A stretch of 64,000 nucleotides of DNA from Pannonibacter anstelovis (GCF_036881715.1 NZ_JBAKBF010000001.1:248001-312000), one strand, 5' to 3'. Counted from the stretch's first letter, positions 33,254-42,246 are shown. Notes: a model not told the origin generated them from the sequence alone. Made by a program: numbers and translations.

Positions 33254-34096
33254 TCAGGCCTGCAAGGCAGCCTTCACCACGCGGTCAATGTCGCGCACCT
33301 GAGCAAGCAGCGCGCCAAGGTCCTTCAGCGGCACCATGTTCGGACCATCGGACGGGGCATTGTCCGGGTCGTCATGGGTTTCGAGGAAGAGCCCTGCAAT
33401 GCCTGCAGCGGCTGCCGCGCGGGCGAGGACCGGCACCATGGTGCGGTCACCGCCTGTGGAAGCCCCCTGCCCGCCCGGCTGCTGAACCGAGTGGGTGGCA
33501 TCGAACACCACCGGCGCACCGGTGCGCGCCATGATGGGAAGAGAGCGCATGTCCGTGACAAGCGTATTATAGCCGAAGGAGGCGCCCCGCTCGGTGAGCA
33601 GCACATTCGGATTGCCGCTCTCGACGATCTTGGCCAGCACATTGGCCATGTCCCAGGGTGCCAGGAACTGGCCCTTCTTCACATTCACCGTCCGCCCCGT
33701 CAGGGCAGCGGCGACGAGAAGGTCCGTCTGACGGCAGAGGAAGGCGGGGATCTGAAGGATATCAACAACTTCCGCAACCGGCGCACACTGGGCCTCGTTG
33801 TGGATGTCGGTGATCACCGGCATGCCGAAGGTCTCGCGCACTTCGGCGAATACCGGCAGCGCTTCCTTGAGACCGATGCCCCGCTTTCCTTTTAGCGAGG
33901 TGCGGTTCGCCTTGTCGAAGGAGCTCTTGAAAACAACGGGAATACCGAGATTTCCGGCGATTTCCTTGACCGCCGCTGCCATCTCCAGCGCGTGTGCGCG
34001 GCTTTCCATCTGGCAGGGACCGGCAATGAGGGAGAAAGGCGCGTCATTGGAGAATGTGACGTTGCCAACAACGACTTCCTTGTTCGGAGTCACCAT
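33254..34096 (-). CDS. kdsA: KDO-8-phosphate synthase
   Basis: A 280-residue 3-deoxy-D-manno-octulosonate-8-phosphate synthase, condensing phosphoenolpyruvate with arabinose-5-phosphate for lipopolysaccharide. Features: SLIAGPCQMESRAHALE, FKSSFDKANRTS, VKKGQFLAPWDM and FDATHSVQQPGGQ. The Cys in AGPC is the metal ligand of the metal-dependent class of the enzyme; E. coli KdsA has Asn there, so this one should need a divalent metal (family knowledge). The start at 34096 begins the conserved N terminus; the frame extends far upstream without homology. Confidence 0.95.
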   Translation of the reverse strand: MVTPNKEVVVGNVTFSNDAPFSLIAGPCQMESRAHALEMAAAVKEIAGNLGIPVVFKSSFDKANRTSLKGKRGIGLKEALPVFAEVRETFGMPVITDIHNEAQCAPVAEVVDILQIPAFLCRQTDLLVAAALTGRTVNVKKGQFLAPWDMANVLAKIVESGNPNVLLTERGASFGYNTLVTDMRSLPIMARTGAPVVFDATHSVQQPGGQGASTGGDRTMVPVLARAAAAAGIAGLFLETHDDPDNAPSDGPNMVPLKDLGALLAQVRDIDRVVKAALQA

Positions 34097-34189
34097 GCGC
34101 AGATCATCCTTTGGGCGTAGGGGCCAACGGAGGTCTGCATACAGGCCTTTTGCCCCTGCCGCAACTCCGCAGAACCCCAAGCAACCCCG

Positions 34190-34205
34190 TTTCGCATTTG
34201 CGAAA
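34190..34205. promoter_or_regulatory. Palindrome in the kdsA-galU intergenic region
   Basis: TTTCGCA and TGCGAAA are perfect 7-bp inverted repeats with a TT centre, between the divergent kdsA and galU genes. It could be an operator for either. I do not recognise the site. Confidence 0.4.
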
Positions 34206-34320
34206 AATTTGATATTCAGGGGGTGTTGCCTGCAATCTTGCCATGTTTCGGCGCCAGCGTGAGCAACCCATAACATATTTACCGGACAAACAGTCCACGT
34301 GTTTCACAGGAGTATTTTCC

Positions 34321-35211
34321 ATGAGCAGACCGATCCGCAAGGCCGTATTGCCGGTGGCAGGTCTCGGTACGCGTTTTCTTCCCGCGACCAAGGCCGTTCC
34401 GAAAGAGATGCTCACAATTGTTGACCGCCCGATCATTCAGCACGTGGTGGACGAAGCCCGTGCAGCCGGTATCGAGCACATTGTTTTCGTGACGGGCCGC
34501 AACAAGCACGTCATCGAAGATCATTTTGACATCAATTACGAACTGGAAGACACCCTGCGCCGCCGCAACAAGGCCGCCGCGCTGGAGCTTCTCGACAAGA
34601 TCCGCCCGGACGCAGGCAGCACCAGCTTCACCCGTCAGCAGGAGCCGCTGGGTCTGGGCCATGCCATCTGGTGCGCCCGTGACATCATCGGCGACGAGCC
34701 CTTCGCCATCCTTCTGCCGGACGTGATCGTCAAGTCGCAGAAGAGCTGCCTTGCCCAGATGGTGGACGTCTACAACGAGCGCGGCGGCAACGTCATCGCC
34801 GTTGAAGAAGTGCCGGAAGACCAGACCCACCAGTACGGTATCGTCAAGCTGGCCAATGGCCCGCGCAACCGCGCCATGCCAATTGAAGGCATGGTGGAAA
34901 AGCCGGCTCCGGGAACCTCTCCGTCCAACCTGATGATCACCGGCCGTTACATCCTGCAGCCGGAAATCTTCAAGCTGCTGTCCGATCAGGAAAAGGGCGC
35001 AGGCGGCGAAATCCAGCTGACCGACAGCATGATCAAACTGATGGAAAGCCAGACTTTCACCTCGCTGCAGTTTGAAGGCCGCTCCTATGACTGCGGTTCC
35101 AAGATCGGCTTCATCGCCGCCAACATCGCCTTCGGCCTCGAGCAGTCCGACATTTCGGGCGAGTTGATGACGATCATGTCCGACCTGACCCGCGCCAAGG
35201 CTGCCGAATAA
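34321..35211 (+). CDS. galU: UTP-glucose-1-phosphate uridylyltransferase
   Basis: A 296-residue GalU making UDP-glucose for envelope and exopolysaccharide synthesis. The nucleotide-binding N terminus VLPVAGLGTRFLPATKAVPK is intact, with PIIQHVVDEARAAGIEHIVF, QQEPLGLGHAIWCAR, the metal-binding AILLPDVIV and the sugar-binding VEKPAPGTSPSNLMITGRYI. AGGAG lies ahead of the ATG at 34321. It is divergent from kdsA and ends with a strong terminator. Confidence 0.95.
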   Translation: MSRPIRKAVLPVAGLGTRFLPATKAVPKEMLTIVDRPIIQHVVDEARAAGIEHIVFVTGRNKHVIEDHFDINYELEDTLRRRNKAAALELLDKIRPDAGSTSFTRQQEPLGLGHAIWCARDIIGDEPFAILLPDVIVKSQKSCLAQMVDVYNERGGNVIAVEEVPEDQTHQYGIVKLANGPRNRAMPIEGMVEKPAPGTSPSNLMITGRYILQPEIFKLLSDQEKGAGGEIQLTDSMIKLMESQTFTSLQFEGRSYDCGSKIGFIAANIAFGLEQSDISGELMTIMSDLTRAKAAE

Positions 35212-35239
35212 GCAATATTCCGGGCACGGGCGAATTCAA

Positions 35240-35263
35240 GGGGCGGAGCAATCCGCCCCTTTT
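35240..35263 (+). terminator. Terminator of galU
   Basis: GGGGCGGA, loop GCAA, TCCGCCCC, then TTTT: a perfect 8-bp stem with a GNRA tetraloop, 29 bp after the galU stop. Confidence 0.9.
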
Positions 35264-35368
35264 CTCTGTCTCAAACCCGCCTCTTCCCGAAAACGTGACG
35301 AAACAGGCAGATCCCTTTTTTGTTTTCTGGCGTAGTCTTCTCATGTTCCCCACGTGAGGAGACGTGTC

Positions 35369-35830
35369 ATGAACGCAGCAGCCAAGGGAGTGATGTGGGT
35401 TCTGGCAGGCAGTCTGGGCCTTTTCATAACGCCAGACCCGGCAGCGCTGAGGCTCGGGCCTCAGGCGGTTCAGGCTGAGGATGCCACGGGACAGGAGTTC
35501 CGTCAGCTTATCCAGCAGCAGATGCAGGCCTTCCGGCGCAATGACGCTGCGGGGGCCTTTTCTTTTGCCACACCCGGATTGCAGAAGCAGTTCATGACGC
35601 CAGACATCTTCATCAACATGGTGAGGGAGGTCTACTTGCCCGTCTACCGGCCAAAGAGCGTCAGCTTCGGCAAGCTGCGCCAGACGAAGAACGGACCCGT
35701 TCAGGAAGTCTTCGTCACCGGTCCCGATGGGGACGACTGGCTGGCGCTCTACTCCTTTGCAAGGCGTGAGGACGGCACCTGGGGCATTTCCGGCTGCATC
35801 CTGCGCAAGGACAAGGGCTTTCAGGCGTAA
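35369..35830 (+). CDS. DUF4864 domain protein, exported
   Basis: A 153-residue protein with an N-terminal signal-like hydrophobic stretch (GVMWVLAGSLGLFITPDPAA, cleavage perhaps after VQAE) and a body that fits the DUF4864 family: FRQLIQQQMQAFRRNDAAGA, FATPGLQKQFMTPDIFINMV and ALYSFARREDGTWGISGCIL. The fold is probably NTF2/cystatin-like; no function is established. The ATG at 35369 has GAGGAG upstream; a GTG at 35354 precedes it. It stands alone after galU. Confidence 0.78.
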   Translation: MNAAAKGVMWVLAGSLGLFITPDPAALRLGPQAVQAEDATGQEFRQLIQQQMQAFRRNDAAGAFSFATPGLQKQFMTPDIFINMVREVYLPVYRPKSVSFGKLRQTKNGPVQEVFVTGPDGDDWLALYSFARREDGTWGISGCILRKDKGFQA

Positions 35831-36077
35831 GCGGATTGCAAGGCGTTGTCGGGCTTGCAAAGCATGCGGGCAAACACTACGGCCCGCATCCCCTCCTCAC
35901 GCGCCGTCCCGGCCTTGTGCCGGGACCTGTCAGGGACGCAGTGACATTGCACCTCCAGCCTGCTCAAGCCAGCCTTTAAAGCCGCGAAGGCGGTACCCGC
36001 CTCACAGGCCCCGGCACAAGGCCGGGGCGGCTCGGAACGTGTGTTCGACGTGCAGTAGCGACCACCTGAGCCCCCCC
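35831..36077. other. Intergenic region with a repeat pair
   Basis: No gene is seen between the DUF4864 gene and tgt, which converge here. The space is largely the REPIN-like pair at 35902-36031. Confidence 0.5.
35902..36031. repeat. REPIN-like facing pair
   Basis: The left unit contains GTCCCGGCCTTGTGCCGGGA followed by CCTGT. The right unit contains ACAGG followed by CCCCGGCACAAGGCCGGGG. The two units are inverted relative to each other with compensated base changes in the stems, about 75 bp apart. Same family as 8876-9009 and 11925-12008. Confidence 0.7.
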
Positions 36078-37229
36078 TTACAGCGGCGGCAGGTCGCCCT
36101 TGGCCCAGCCTTCCTTGACGCTGAGGCGGTGATCCTCGAAGCGTCCGGCCTCGATGGCATCGCGCATGCCCTGCATCAGCTGCTGGTAATAGGCAAGGTT
36201 GTTCCAGGTCAGCAGCATGGCCGCCAGCCCCTCACCGGCCTTCACCAGATGATGCAGATAGGCGCGGGAGTAGTCGCGCGCCGCCGGGCAATCACTCTCC
36301 TCGTCCAGCGGACGCGGATCATCGGCGTGACGCGCATTCTTCAGGTTGATCTTGCCGCGGCGGGTGAAGGCGAGGCCATGGCGGCCGGCGCGGGTCGGCA
36401 TTACGCAGTCGAACTGATCGATGCCGCGGGCAACGCTTTCCAGAATATCGTCCGGCGTACCGACGCCCATCAGATAGCGCGGCTTGTCCACCGGCATCAC
36501 CGGTGTGGTGACTTCCAGCATGCGCAGCATCACGTCCTGCGGCTCGCCAACCGCAAGGCCGCCAACCGAATAGCCCTCGAACGGCATGGCCGCGAGGCTC
36601 TCGGCGGAGCGGATGCGCAGATGCGGCACGTCTCCGCCCTGCACGATGCCATAGAGCCCCTGCCCCTTTTCAACGCCGCCCATGGCCTCGAACTTCGCGC
36701 GCGAGCGCTCGGCCCAGCGGAGCGACAGCTCCATCGCCCGCTGCACTTCCTTTTCAGGTGCTGGCAGGCCGATGCATTCGTCCAGCTGCATCTGGATGTC
36801 GGAGCCGAGCAGCCCCTGGATTTCGACGGAGCGTTCCGGCGTCAGATGATAACGCTGGCCATCGATATGGCTCTGGAACTTGACGCCCGTCTCGTCCAGC
36901 TTGCGCAGCTGCGCCAGCGACATGACCTGAAAGCCGCCCGAGTCTGTCAGAATCGTGTGCGGCCACTTCATGAAGTGATGCAGCCCGCCAAGACGTGCCA
37001 CACGCTCGGCACCGGGGCGCAGCATCAGGTGATAGGTGTTGCCCAGCACCACATCGGCGCCAAGCTCCCGCACCTGATCGGTGTACATGGCCTTGACAGT
37101 TGCCTGCGTGCCCACGGGCATGAAAGCTGGCGTGCGCACGAGGCCGTGCGGCGTGGTGATCTCCCCGCGCCGGGCCATGCCATCGGTCGCAAGCAGGCGG
37201 AAGGAGAAACGCTGGGTGTCACCGGTCAT
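36078..37229 (-). CDS. tgt: Queuine tRNA-ribosyltransferase
   Basis: A 383-residue tRNA-guanine transglycosylase that puts preQ1 into position 34 of certain tRNAs. The active-site region ILTDSGGFQVMSLAQL and the base-pocket GGLAVGEPQ are intact, and MPTRAGRHGLAFT matches the family. Oddity: the C-terminal zinc site, normally C-x-C-x2-C with a later His, reads DEESDCPAARDYSRAYLHHL. Only one of the three Cys remains; the His remains. I confirmed the codons on the minus strand near 36281-36310. It overlaps queA by 4 bases. Confidence 0.93.
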   Translation of the reverse strand: MTGDTQRFSFRLLATDGMARRGEITTPHGLVRTPAFMPVGTQATVKAMYTDQVRELGADVVLGNTYHLMLRPGAERVARLGGLHHFMKWPHTILTDSGGFQVMSLAQLRKLDETGVKFQSHIDGQRYHLTPERSVEIQGLLGSDIQMQLDECIGLPAPEKEVQRAMELSLRWAERSRAKFEAMGGVEKGQGLYGIVQGGDVPHLRIRSAESLAAMPFEGYSVGGLAVGEPQDVMLRMLEVTTPVMPVDKPRYLMGVGTPDDILESVARGIDQFDCVMPTRAGRHGLAFTRRGKINLKNARHADDPRPLDEESDCPAARDYSRAYLHHLVKAGEGLAAMLLTWNNLAYYQQLMQGMRDAIEAGRFEDHRLSVKEGWAKGDLPPL

Positions 37230-38344
37230 CGGTCGATCTCATCCTGGGCGGCGATGCTTCCGGCAGCGGGAAACAGCAGCGAGCTGTCGCCATAGCTGTA
37301 GAACCGGTAGCCATCGGCAATCGCATGGGCATAGGCCGCGCGCATGGTCTCCAGGCCGCTGAGGGCGGACACCAGCATGAACAGCGTCGAGCGCGGCAGG
37401 TGGAAATTGGTCATCAGCGCATCAATGGCGCGGAAGCGGTAGCCCGGCGTGATGAAGATGCGCGTTTCGCCCCGGAAGGCGGCAAGCCCGCCGGGGCCTT
37501 GTGCCGCGCTTTCCAGAATGCGCAGCGAGGTGGTGCCCACGGCAACCACCTTGTTGCCCCGCGCCCGCACCGCCTTCAGCGCCGCAGCCGTTTCACCGGC
37601 AATCTCGCCCCACTCGGCGTGCATCTCGTGCTCGTCCGTGTCATCCGCCTTCACGGGCAGAAAGGTGCCGGCGCCCACGTGCAGCGTCACCGTGTGGCGC
37701 TCGATGCCGCGCGCATCCAGCATCTCGAACAGGCGCGGGGTGAAGTGCAGGCCCGCAGTCGGCGCGGCCACAGCGCCTTCCTTCTCGGCATAGATGGTCT
37801 GATAGTCTTCCCGGTCCTGCGCATCCTCGCCGCGCTTGGCTGCGATATAGGGCGGCAGCGGAATATGGCCGGTGGCGTGGATGGCGGCGTCTAGATCCGG
37901 CCCCGCAAGATCAAAGACGAAGAGCACTTCGCCCGTGTCCTTCTTCTCCGCCACCGTCGCATCCAGCACGCCTGCCAGGCAGGCCATGCCCTCACTGGCC
38001 GTACCAAAGCGCACCCGGTCACCGGGCACCAGCTTCTTGGCCGGACGGACAAAGGCCCACCAGCGGTCAGCGCCGGCGCGCAGATGCAGCGTGGCGCCGA
38101 TGGTGGCGACCGCATCGCCGCGCTGGCGCGTGCCTTCCAGCTGTGCCGGGATCACCTTGGTGTTGTTGAAGACAAGCGCATCGCCCGGCTGCAGCAGCCC
38201 AGGCAGATCGAGAACGCCCCGGTCCTCCAGAACCGCATCAGCCTGCGGGCGCACCAGCAGCATGCGCGCCGCATCACGCGGCCGGGCGGGCCTCAGGGCG
38301 ATACGCTCGGGCGGCAGGTCAAAGTCGAAGTCGTCAACACGCAT
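37226..38344 (-). CDS. queA: S-adenosylmethionine:tRNA ribosyltransferase-isomerase
   Basis: A 372-residue QueA, which transfers and isomerises the ribosyl moiety of SAM onto preQ1-tRNA to give epoxyqueuosine. Family segments: DFDFDLPPERIALRPARPRD, LVFNNTKVIPAQLEG, TAGLHFTPRLFEMLDARGIE, LHVGAGTFLPVKADD, and the C-terminal FHLPRSTLFMLVSALSG. It is followed by tgt with ATGA overlap and preceded by the cyclophilin genes, the usual alphaproteobacterial order. Confidence 0.95.
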   Translation of the reverse strand: MRVDDFDFDLPPERIALRPARPRDAARMLLVRPQADAVLEDRGVLDLPGLLQPGDALVFNNTKVIPAQLEGTRQRGDAVATIGATLHLRAGADRWWAFVRPAKKLVPGDRVRFGTASEGMACLAGVLDATVAEKKDTGEVLFVFDLAGPDLDAAIHATGHIPLPPYIAAKRGEDAQDREDYQTIYAEKEGAVAAPTAGLHFTPRLFEMLDARGIERHTVTLHVGAGTFLPVKADDTDEHEMHAEWGEIAGETAAALKAVRARGNKVVAVGTTSLRILESAAQGPGGLAAFRGETRIFITPGYRFRAIDALMTNFHLPRSTLFMLVSALSGLETMRAAYAHAIADGYRFYSYGDSSLLFPAAGSIAAQDEIDR

Positions 38345-38457
38345 GGGGGCGGTTCTTCAGCAACGGTGTCGGAGCAAGGGCACAAGCAATCGGGCGCGGC
38401 AGATCTGATCCGCCACGCCCGCGCTACATGATGCCGGTTTCCCGGCTCATACGAAAA

Positions 38458-38928
38458 TCAGGCGTCCGCCGCAACCTTCAGCGACACGATACTGTCCGGG
38501 TCACGGACGGGCTCGCCGCGCTTGATCTGGTCGATGTTTTCCATGCCGGAAATCACCTCGCCCCAGACGGTGTACTGGCCATCGAGCCAGGGCGCGTCGG
38601 TGAAGCAGATGAAGAACTGGCTGTCGCCGGAGTTCGGGTCCATGGCGCGGGCCATGGAGCAGGTGCCGCGCTTGTGCTTCTCCTTGGAGAATTCGGCCTT
38701 CAGCTTCTTGCCCGAGCCGCCGGTGCCGGTGCCATGCGGGCAGCCAGTCTGGGCCATGAAGCCTTCGATCACGCGGTGGAAGACGATGCCGTTGTAAAAG
38801 CCCTCGCGGACGAGTTCCTTGATGCGGGCCACGTGGGTCGGCGCAAGGTCCGGACGCATTTCAATGACCACGGCTCCCTTGGTCGTTTCCATCAGGAGCG
38901 TGTTTTCGCTGTCCTTGTAGTCTGCCAC
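38458..38928 (-). CDS. Cytoplasmic cyclophilin-type peptidyl-prolyl isomerase
   Basis: A 156-residue cyclophilin catalysing prolyl cis-trans isomerisation. Active-site segments: GIVFHRVIEGFMAQTGCPHG, GTCSMARAMDPNSGDSQFFI and PWLDGQYTVWGEVISGM. It has no signal peptide, so it is cytoplasmic. I place the start at GTG 38928, which gives the N terminus ADYKDSENTLL and has GGAG about 10 bases upstream; the frame extends further but unlike the family. Confidence 0.9.
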   Translation of the reverse strand: MADYKDSENTLLMETTKGAVVIEMRPDLAPTHVARIKELVREGFYNGIVFHRVIEGFMAQTGCPHGTGTGGSGKKLKAEFSKEKHKRGTCSMARAMDPNSGDSQFFICFTDAPWLDGQYTVWGEVISGMENIDQIKRGEPVRDPDSIVSLKVAADA

Positions 38929-38987
38929 TTGGATCTCCAGTTCGGATGCTTGTGTATGGACGGGTTTTAGCCTGCACAGCGCCGCGG

Positions 38988-39527
38988 TCAACCCGCGTCG
39001 GCAGCAACCGTCATCTTGATGATCTTGTCCGGGTTGGCGGGCGGCTCGCCCTTGGCAATCTTGTCGACGAATTCCATGCCTTCGACCACTTCGCCCCAGA
39101 CCGTGTACTCGCCGTTCAGCCAGTCGCCGTCCGCAAACATGATGAAGAACTGCGAATTGGCACTGTCCGGCGAAGCGGCACGTGCCATGCCGAGCGTGCC
39201 GCGCTTGAACGGTGTGCGGGAAAACTCGGCCGCCAGATCCGGCTCCCCGGAGCCGCCCATGCCGGTGCCGGTGGGGTCGCCCGTCTGGGCCATGAAGCCG
39301 TCGATGACGCGGTGGAAGACATGACCATCATAGAAGCCTGCGCGGGTCAGCTTCTTGATTCGCTCCACATGATTGGGCGCAAGGTCCGGGCGCAGGCGGA
39401 TGACGACGCGGCCATCCTTCAAGTCCAGATAGAGGGTGTTTTCCTTGTCGAGCGTCTGGGCCTGCGGGATCGCGGGGGCGAGGACGAGCGACAAGATGAC
39501 CGCAAGGCATGCAAAAATGCGTTTCAC
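38988..39527 (-). CDS. Exported cyclophilin-type peptidyl-prolyl isomerase
   Basis: A 179-residue cyclophilin with a signal peptide (KRIFACLAVILSLVLAPAIP then QAQ), so it acts in the periplasm. Core motifs are GHVFHRVIDGFMAQTGDPTG, GMARAASPDSANSQFFIMFA and GEYTVWGEVVEGMEFV. The GTG at 39527 is the likely start: AGGAG lies six bases before it and the signal peptide begins there. It is 60 bp from the cytoplasmic paralogue and is part of the coaD-cyclophilins-queA-tgt cluster. Confidence 0.9.
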   Translation of the reverse strand: MKRIFACLAVILSLVLAPAIPQAQTLDKENTLYLDLKDGRVVIRLRPDLAPNHVERIKKLTRAGFYDGHVFHRVIDGFMAQTGDPTGTGMGGSGEPDLAAEFSRTPFKRGTLGMARAASPDSANSQFFIMFADGDWLNGEYTVWGEVVEGMEFVDKIAKGEPPANPDKIIKMTVAADAG

Positions 39528-39568
39528 GCGATGCTCCTGATACAACAAATGACTGGACAGCTGACAGA

Positions 39569-40075
39569 TCAGCCCTTTTCCGCAGCCCGGGCCGCAAGCG
39601 GGCCTGCAACCGGTGCCGGGACAAAGGGGGTGATATCACCGCCCATGCGCGCGATCTGACGCACAAGCGTGGCAGTGATGTGACGCACGCCCGGTGAGGC
39701 GGGAAGAAAAACGGTATGAACATCGGGCACCATGGTGCCGTTCATACCCGCCATCTGCATTTCATAGTCGAAATCCGTGCCGTCGCGCAGGCCGCGAATG
39801 AGCATGCTGGCGCCCTCGGCCTTCGCCGTTTCCACCACAAGCCCGCTGAAGGACAGCACGGACACCCGTTCCCCGGCCGCTTCCCCAAGCCTGTCTGCCA
39901 CGCAGGCGCGGATCAGGTCCGCCCGTTCATCGAACGAGAACATCGGCGTCTTGCCGGGATGGACACCAATGGCGACGATCACCTTGTCCGCAAGGCTGAG
40001 CGCCTGGACAAGCACGTCGAGATGGCCGTTGGTGATGGGATCAAAGGATCCAGCGTAAAGGGCGGTACGTGTCAT
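39569..40075 (-). CDS. coaD: Phosphopantetheine adenylyltransferase
   Basis: A 168-residue CoaD, the penultimate enzyme of coenzyme A synthesis. Nucleotidyltransferase motif ALYAGSFDPITNGHLDVLVQ, SMLIRGLRDGTDFDYEMQMA and TVFLPASPGVRHITATLVRQ are typical. The ATG at 40075 starts exactly at the conserved N terminus; the frame runs on upstream without homology. It heads the minus-strand cluster with two cyclophilins, queA and tgt. Confidence 0.95.
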   Translation of the reverse strand: MTRTALYAGSFDPITNGHLDVLVQALSLADKVIVAIGVHPGKTPMFSFDERADLIRACVADRLGEAAGERVSVLSFSGLVVETAKAEGASMLIRGLRDGTDFDYEMQMAGMNGTMVPDVHTVFLPASPGVRHITATLVRQIARMGGDITPFVPAPVAGPLAARAAEKG

Positions 40076-40271
40076 GGCAAAGTGATAGCGCCCTTGGCAT
40101 TGCCCGGCAAGCCATCGCGGCACCGGGCCTGCGGCTTGCACAAAGATGGGCGCATCTGAAACCCGCCTGCCGTTCACTGAACACAGTTTCAACGTGTTCA
40201 CATAACGTTGACAATTTGTTTAGCCAGCTTGGCTGGACATGAGGCCCGAACAGGCCCATATCCGGCTCATC

Positions 40272-40559
40272 ATGAAAACAACATTCCTCTCCTCCCTGAG
40301 AGACGGGCTTTTTTCGCGCGTCTCAACACCTGTTGCTTTCTGGCTGGCAGCGCTGGCCGGACTCGTTCTCCTCATGGGCGCGGGCATTGCCCGCCTCGAC
40401 ACGATCGCAGCCCCTCTGCCGCCTCAGACGCTGACGCCCGGCAAGACTGCCGTGAAGGATCCTTACGGCTGCGCCGAACTGAAGTTCCTGAAGGAAGAAC
40501 CGGCCTGCTCCTACCGCGCCCGCGACGACCGGCCACGCAACGGCGGCCCGGCTCTCTGA
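40272..40559 (+). CDS. Small single-helix membrane protein, unknown
   Basis: About 95 residues with one membrane helix (FWLAALAGLVLLMGAGIARL) and a polar C-terminal domain with two cysteines (DPYGCAELKFLKEEPACSYR). I do not recognise it. An in-frame ATG at 40239 would add 11 residues; neither start has a clear ribosome site. The two Cys could form a disulfide if the C terminus is periplasmic. The gene is divergent from coaD. Confidence 0.5.
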   Translation: MKTTFLSSLRDGLFSRVSTPVAFWLAALAGLVLLMGAGIARLDTIAAPLPPQTLTPGKTAVKDPYGCAELKFLKEEPACSYRARDDRPRNGGPAL

Positions 40560-40754
40560 GCCTGGCACCTGAATTCTGGCCCTCTGATTCAGACAGCAGG
40601 CCGCCCCATCCGGATCTGACCCAAGGTAAGTTCCGGCATCACCGTGGCGGCCTGCAGCTTTTTTCGTGACAACTTGTGACGCCTGTCACGGAACCAAAGC
40701 CGTTTCTGAGGTGTTATGCTCTCACAACCTGACCAGATGGCAGGAGAGAGCCAG

Positions 40755-41114
40755 ATGACGACGCAGAACAGCTTTACACCGCATGTTTCCGGGACAACCA
40801 GCTTCAACATTGCCAGGTTGAGCTTCGCCGGAGTTGCCGGACTTTTTGCGCTGGCCATCCTCGGCGTCCTTGCCTCCGTGGCACTGGCCTTCGCCCAGTT
40901 CGAAACCACCCAGACCGCTCAGGCGACCAAGGGCAACCGGGTTGAAGCAAGCCTTCCCTCTGCCTGTGACGGCCAGAGCTGGGGCAACTGGTCTGCCGCC
41001 TGCCTCGCCAGCCTCAACGGCGAGCGCACGGTGCGCTCCATCTCCACCACCACGGTGGAACAGCGCCCCGGCGGCCCGGTTTCGGTCCTCGTGCGGACCC
41101 CGGTTGAAGGCTGA
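40755..41114 (+). CDS. Small membrane-anchored protein, unknown
   Basis: A 119-residue protein with one membrane helix (LFALAILGVLASVALAFAQF) and a short exported region with two Cys and a WGNWSAACLASLNG motif. The SWGNW...C pattern faintly recalls thrombospondin-like or SH3-type secreted motifs, but I do not assign it. AGGAGAG lies before the ATG. A terminator follows at 41164. Similar in build to the neighbouring small gene at 40272, though not in sequence. Confidence 0.55.
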   Translation: MTTQNSFTPHVSGTTSFNIARLSFAGVAGLFALAILGVLASVALAFAQFETTQTAQATKGNRVEASLPSACDGQSWGNWSAACLASLNGERTVRSISTTTVEQRPGGPVSVLVRTPVEG

Positions 41115-41163
41115 TCCCCACCTCTGACCTCCTCCCTCCCCCAAACTTCCCCCCACGACTAAA

Positions 41164-41196
41164 GGCGGATGAGAGCAGCAGCCTCATCCGTCTTTT
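41164..41196 (+). terminator. Rho-independent terminator
   Basis: GGCGGATGAG pairs with CTCATCCGTC (9 of 10 positions) across a 9-base loop, followed by TTTTCTTATC. It lies 50 bp after the small membrane-protein gene. Confidence 0.75.
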
Positions 41197-41400
41197 CTTA
41201 TCTAAATTTTCTTGCAAGATCGTACCGCCTAGCAGCTCGGAAGGCGCATCAGCCAGCTAAAGCGTCAGGTTCATTGCTGTTTTCACAGACACCGCCTTCA
41301 ATCCAGGTTCTGTACAGGCGTAAACTAGATATGCGCCTATCATCGTTCGAAAACATTTAGACAGAACAGAGCCAGCGGCTTTACGTTCAACGAGAATGGC

Positions 41401-42246
41401 TCAGAAACGCAAGGTCACGCCAACAACGGGACCACTTAAGAACACGTCATAGACGTGCCCATCGCGGTCATAATCAACTTTCAATGCCTTGTAACCCGCA
41501 GACAAGGATAGGCTATCATTCACCGTATAGTTTGCTGTAGCCAGCACAGACCACGTAAGGTCTGCACCCGCCCCAAAGCCGCCAGCATCCGCCTGTGCCT
41601 GTAGCGAAAACTGTTCAGTTAGAGGGACAAATGCGCGAAGGCCCGCGAGCGGATCGGCCCAGCCGAAGCTCTCCCCATAGCTAGCAGTCCGGCGGCCAAT
41701 TCCGGTGTGCTCTGCCGTCACCTTGATCTCATTGGAGATATGCCAGATCCGGGCACCTGCAAGCGCGTCAAGCGTGAACCGCGGAGTCTCGACAATGCGG
41801 TATCCACCCTGCAAAGTCGCCATAAATTGCTCAGTATCGACACGTGCGCCGATGGTGGCCCCTACAGGAATGGTTACGCCAAGGCCGGGTATCTGAAACG
41901 CGGGCAACGGCCCGATGGCGTCGGCATCTGTAGTCTTGATGTACATAGCATCGCCCGAAAAGACGAAACGGCCATGACGTGTCCAGAGATTGGCGAAACC
42001 GCCAAAATTCAGGTCATCAAGCACATCGGAAAAGGACTTGTCCGTTTCGATGACGGGGCCGCGCCGGAAAGGTGAAATTTTCCCCTCAAGGCCGGCCGCC
42101 CAGAGATAAGGCGTGACCTGTGTCACCCAGCGTGAATCATCTTCCGGCTCGGAAAGGGAAACACCCTGCCCCATAGCGACATCTGCTGCTCCCGCCGCAT
42201 GAGCCGAGCTCAAGAACAGAATGAAAAACGCTGCAACTCTTTTCAA
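41401..42246 (-). CDS. Outer-membrane beta-barrel protein
   Basis: A 281-residue exported protein with a signal peptide (KRVAAFFILFLSSAHAAGA) and a body of alternating amphipathic strands (for example ATLQGGYRIVETPRFTLDAL, FSLQAQADAGGFGAG and TANYTVNDSLSLSAGYKAL). It ends in Phe (GVTLRF), the usual signature of barrels inserted by BamA. It resembles small OmpA/OmpW-like barrels of unknown role. The start is probably TTG at 42246, because GGGGAGGAG precedes it; an ATG at 42297 lies before that site. It is 16 bp after the amidohydrolase stop, so the two are probably co-transcribed. Confidence 0.75.
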   Translation of the reverse strand: MKRVAAFFILFLSSAHAAGAADVAMGQGVSLSEPEDDSRWVTQVTPYLWAAGLEGKISPFRRGPVIETDKSFSDVLDDLNFGGFANLWTRHGRFVFSGDAMYIKTTDADAIGPLPAFQIPGLGVTIPVGATIGARVDTEQFMATLQGGYRIVETPRFTLDALAGARIWHISNEIKVTAEHTGIGRRTASYGESFGWADPLAGLRAFVPLTEQFSLQAQADAGGFGAGADLTWSVLATANYTVNDSLSLSAGYKALKVDYDRDGHVYDVFLSGPVVGVTLRF

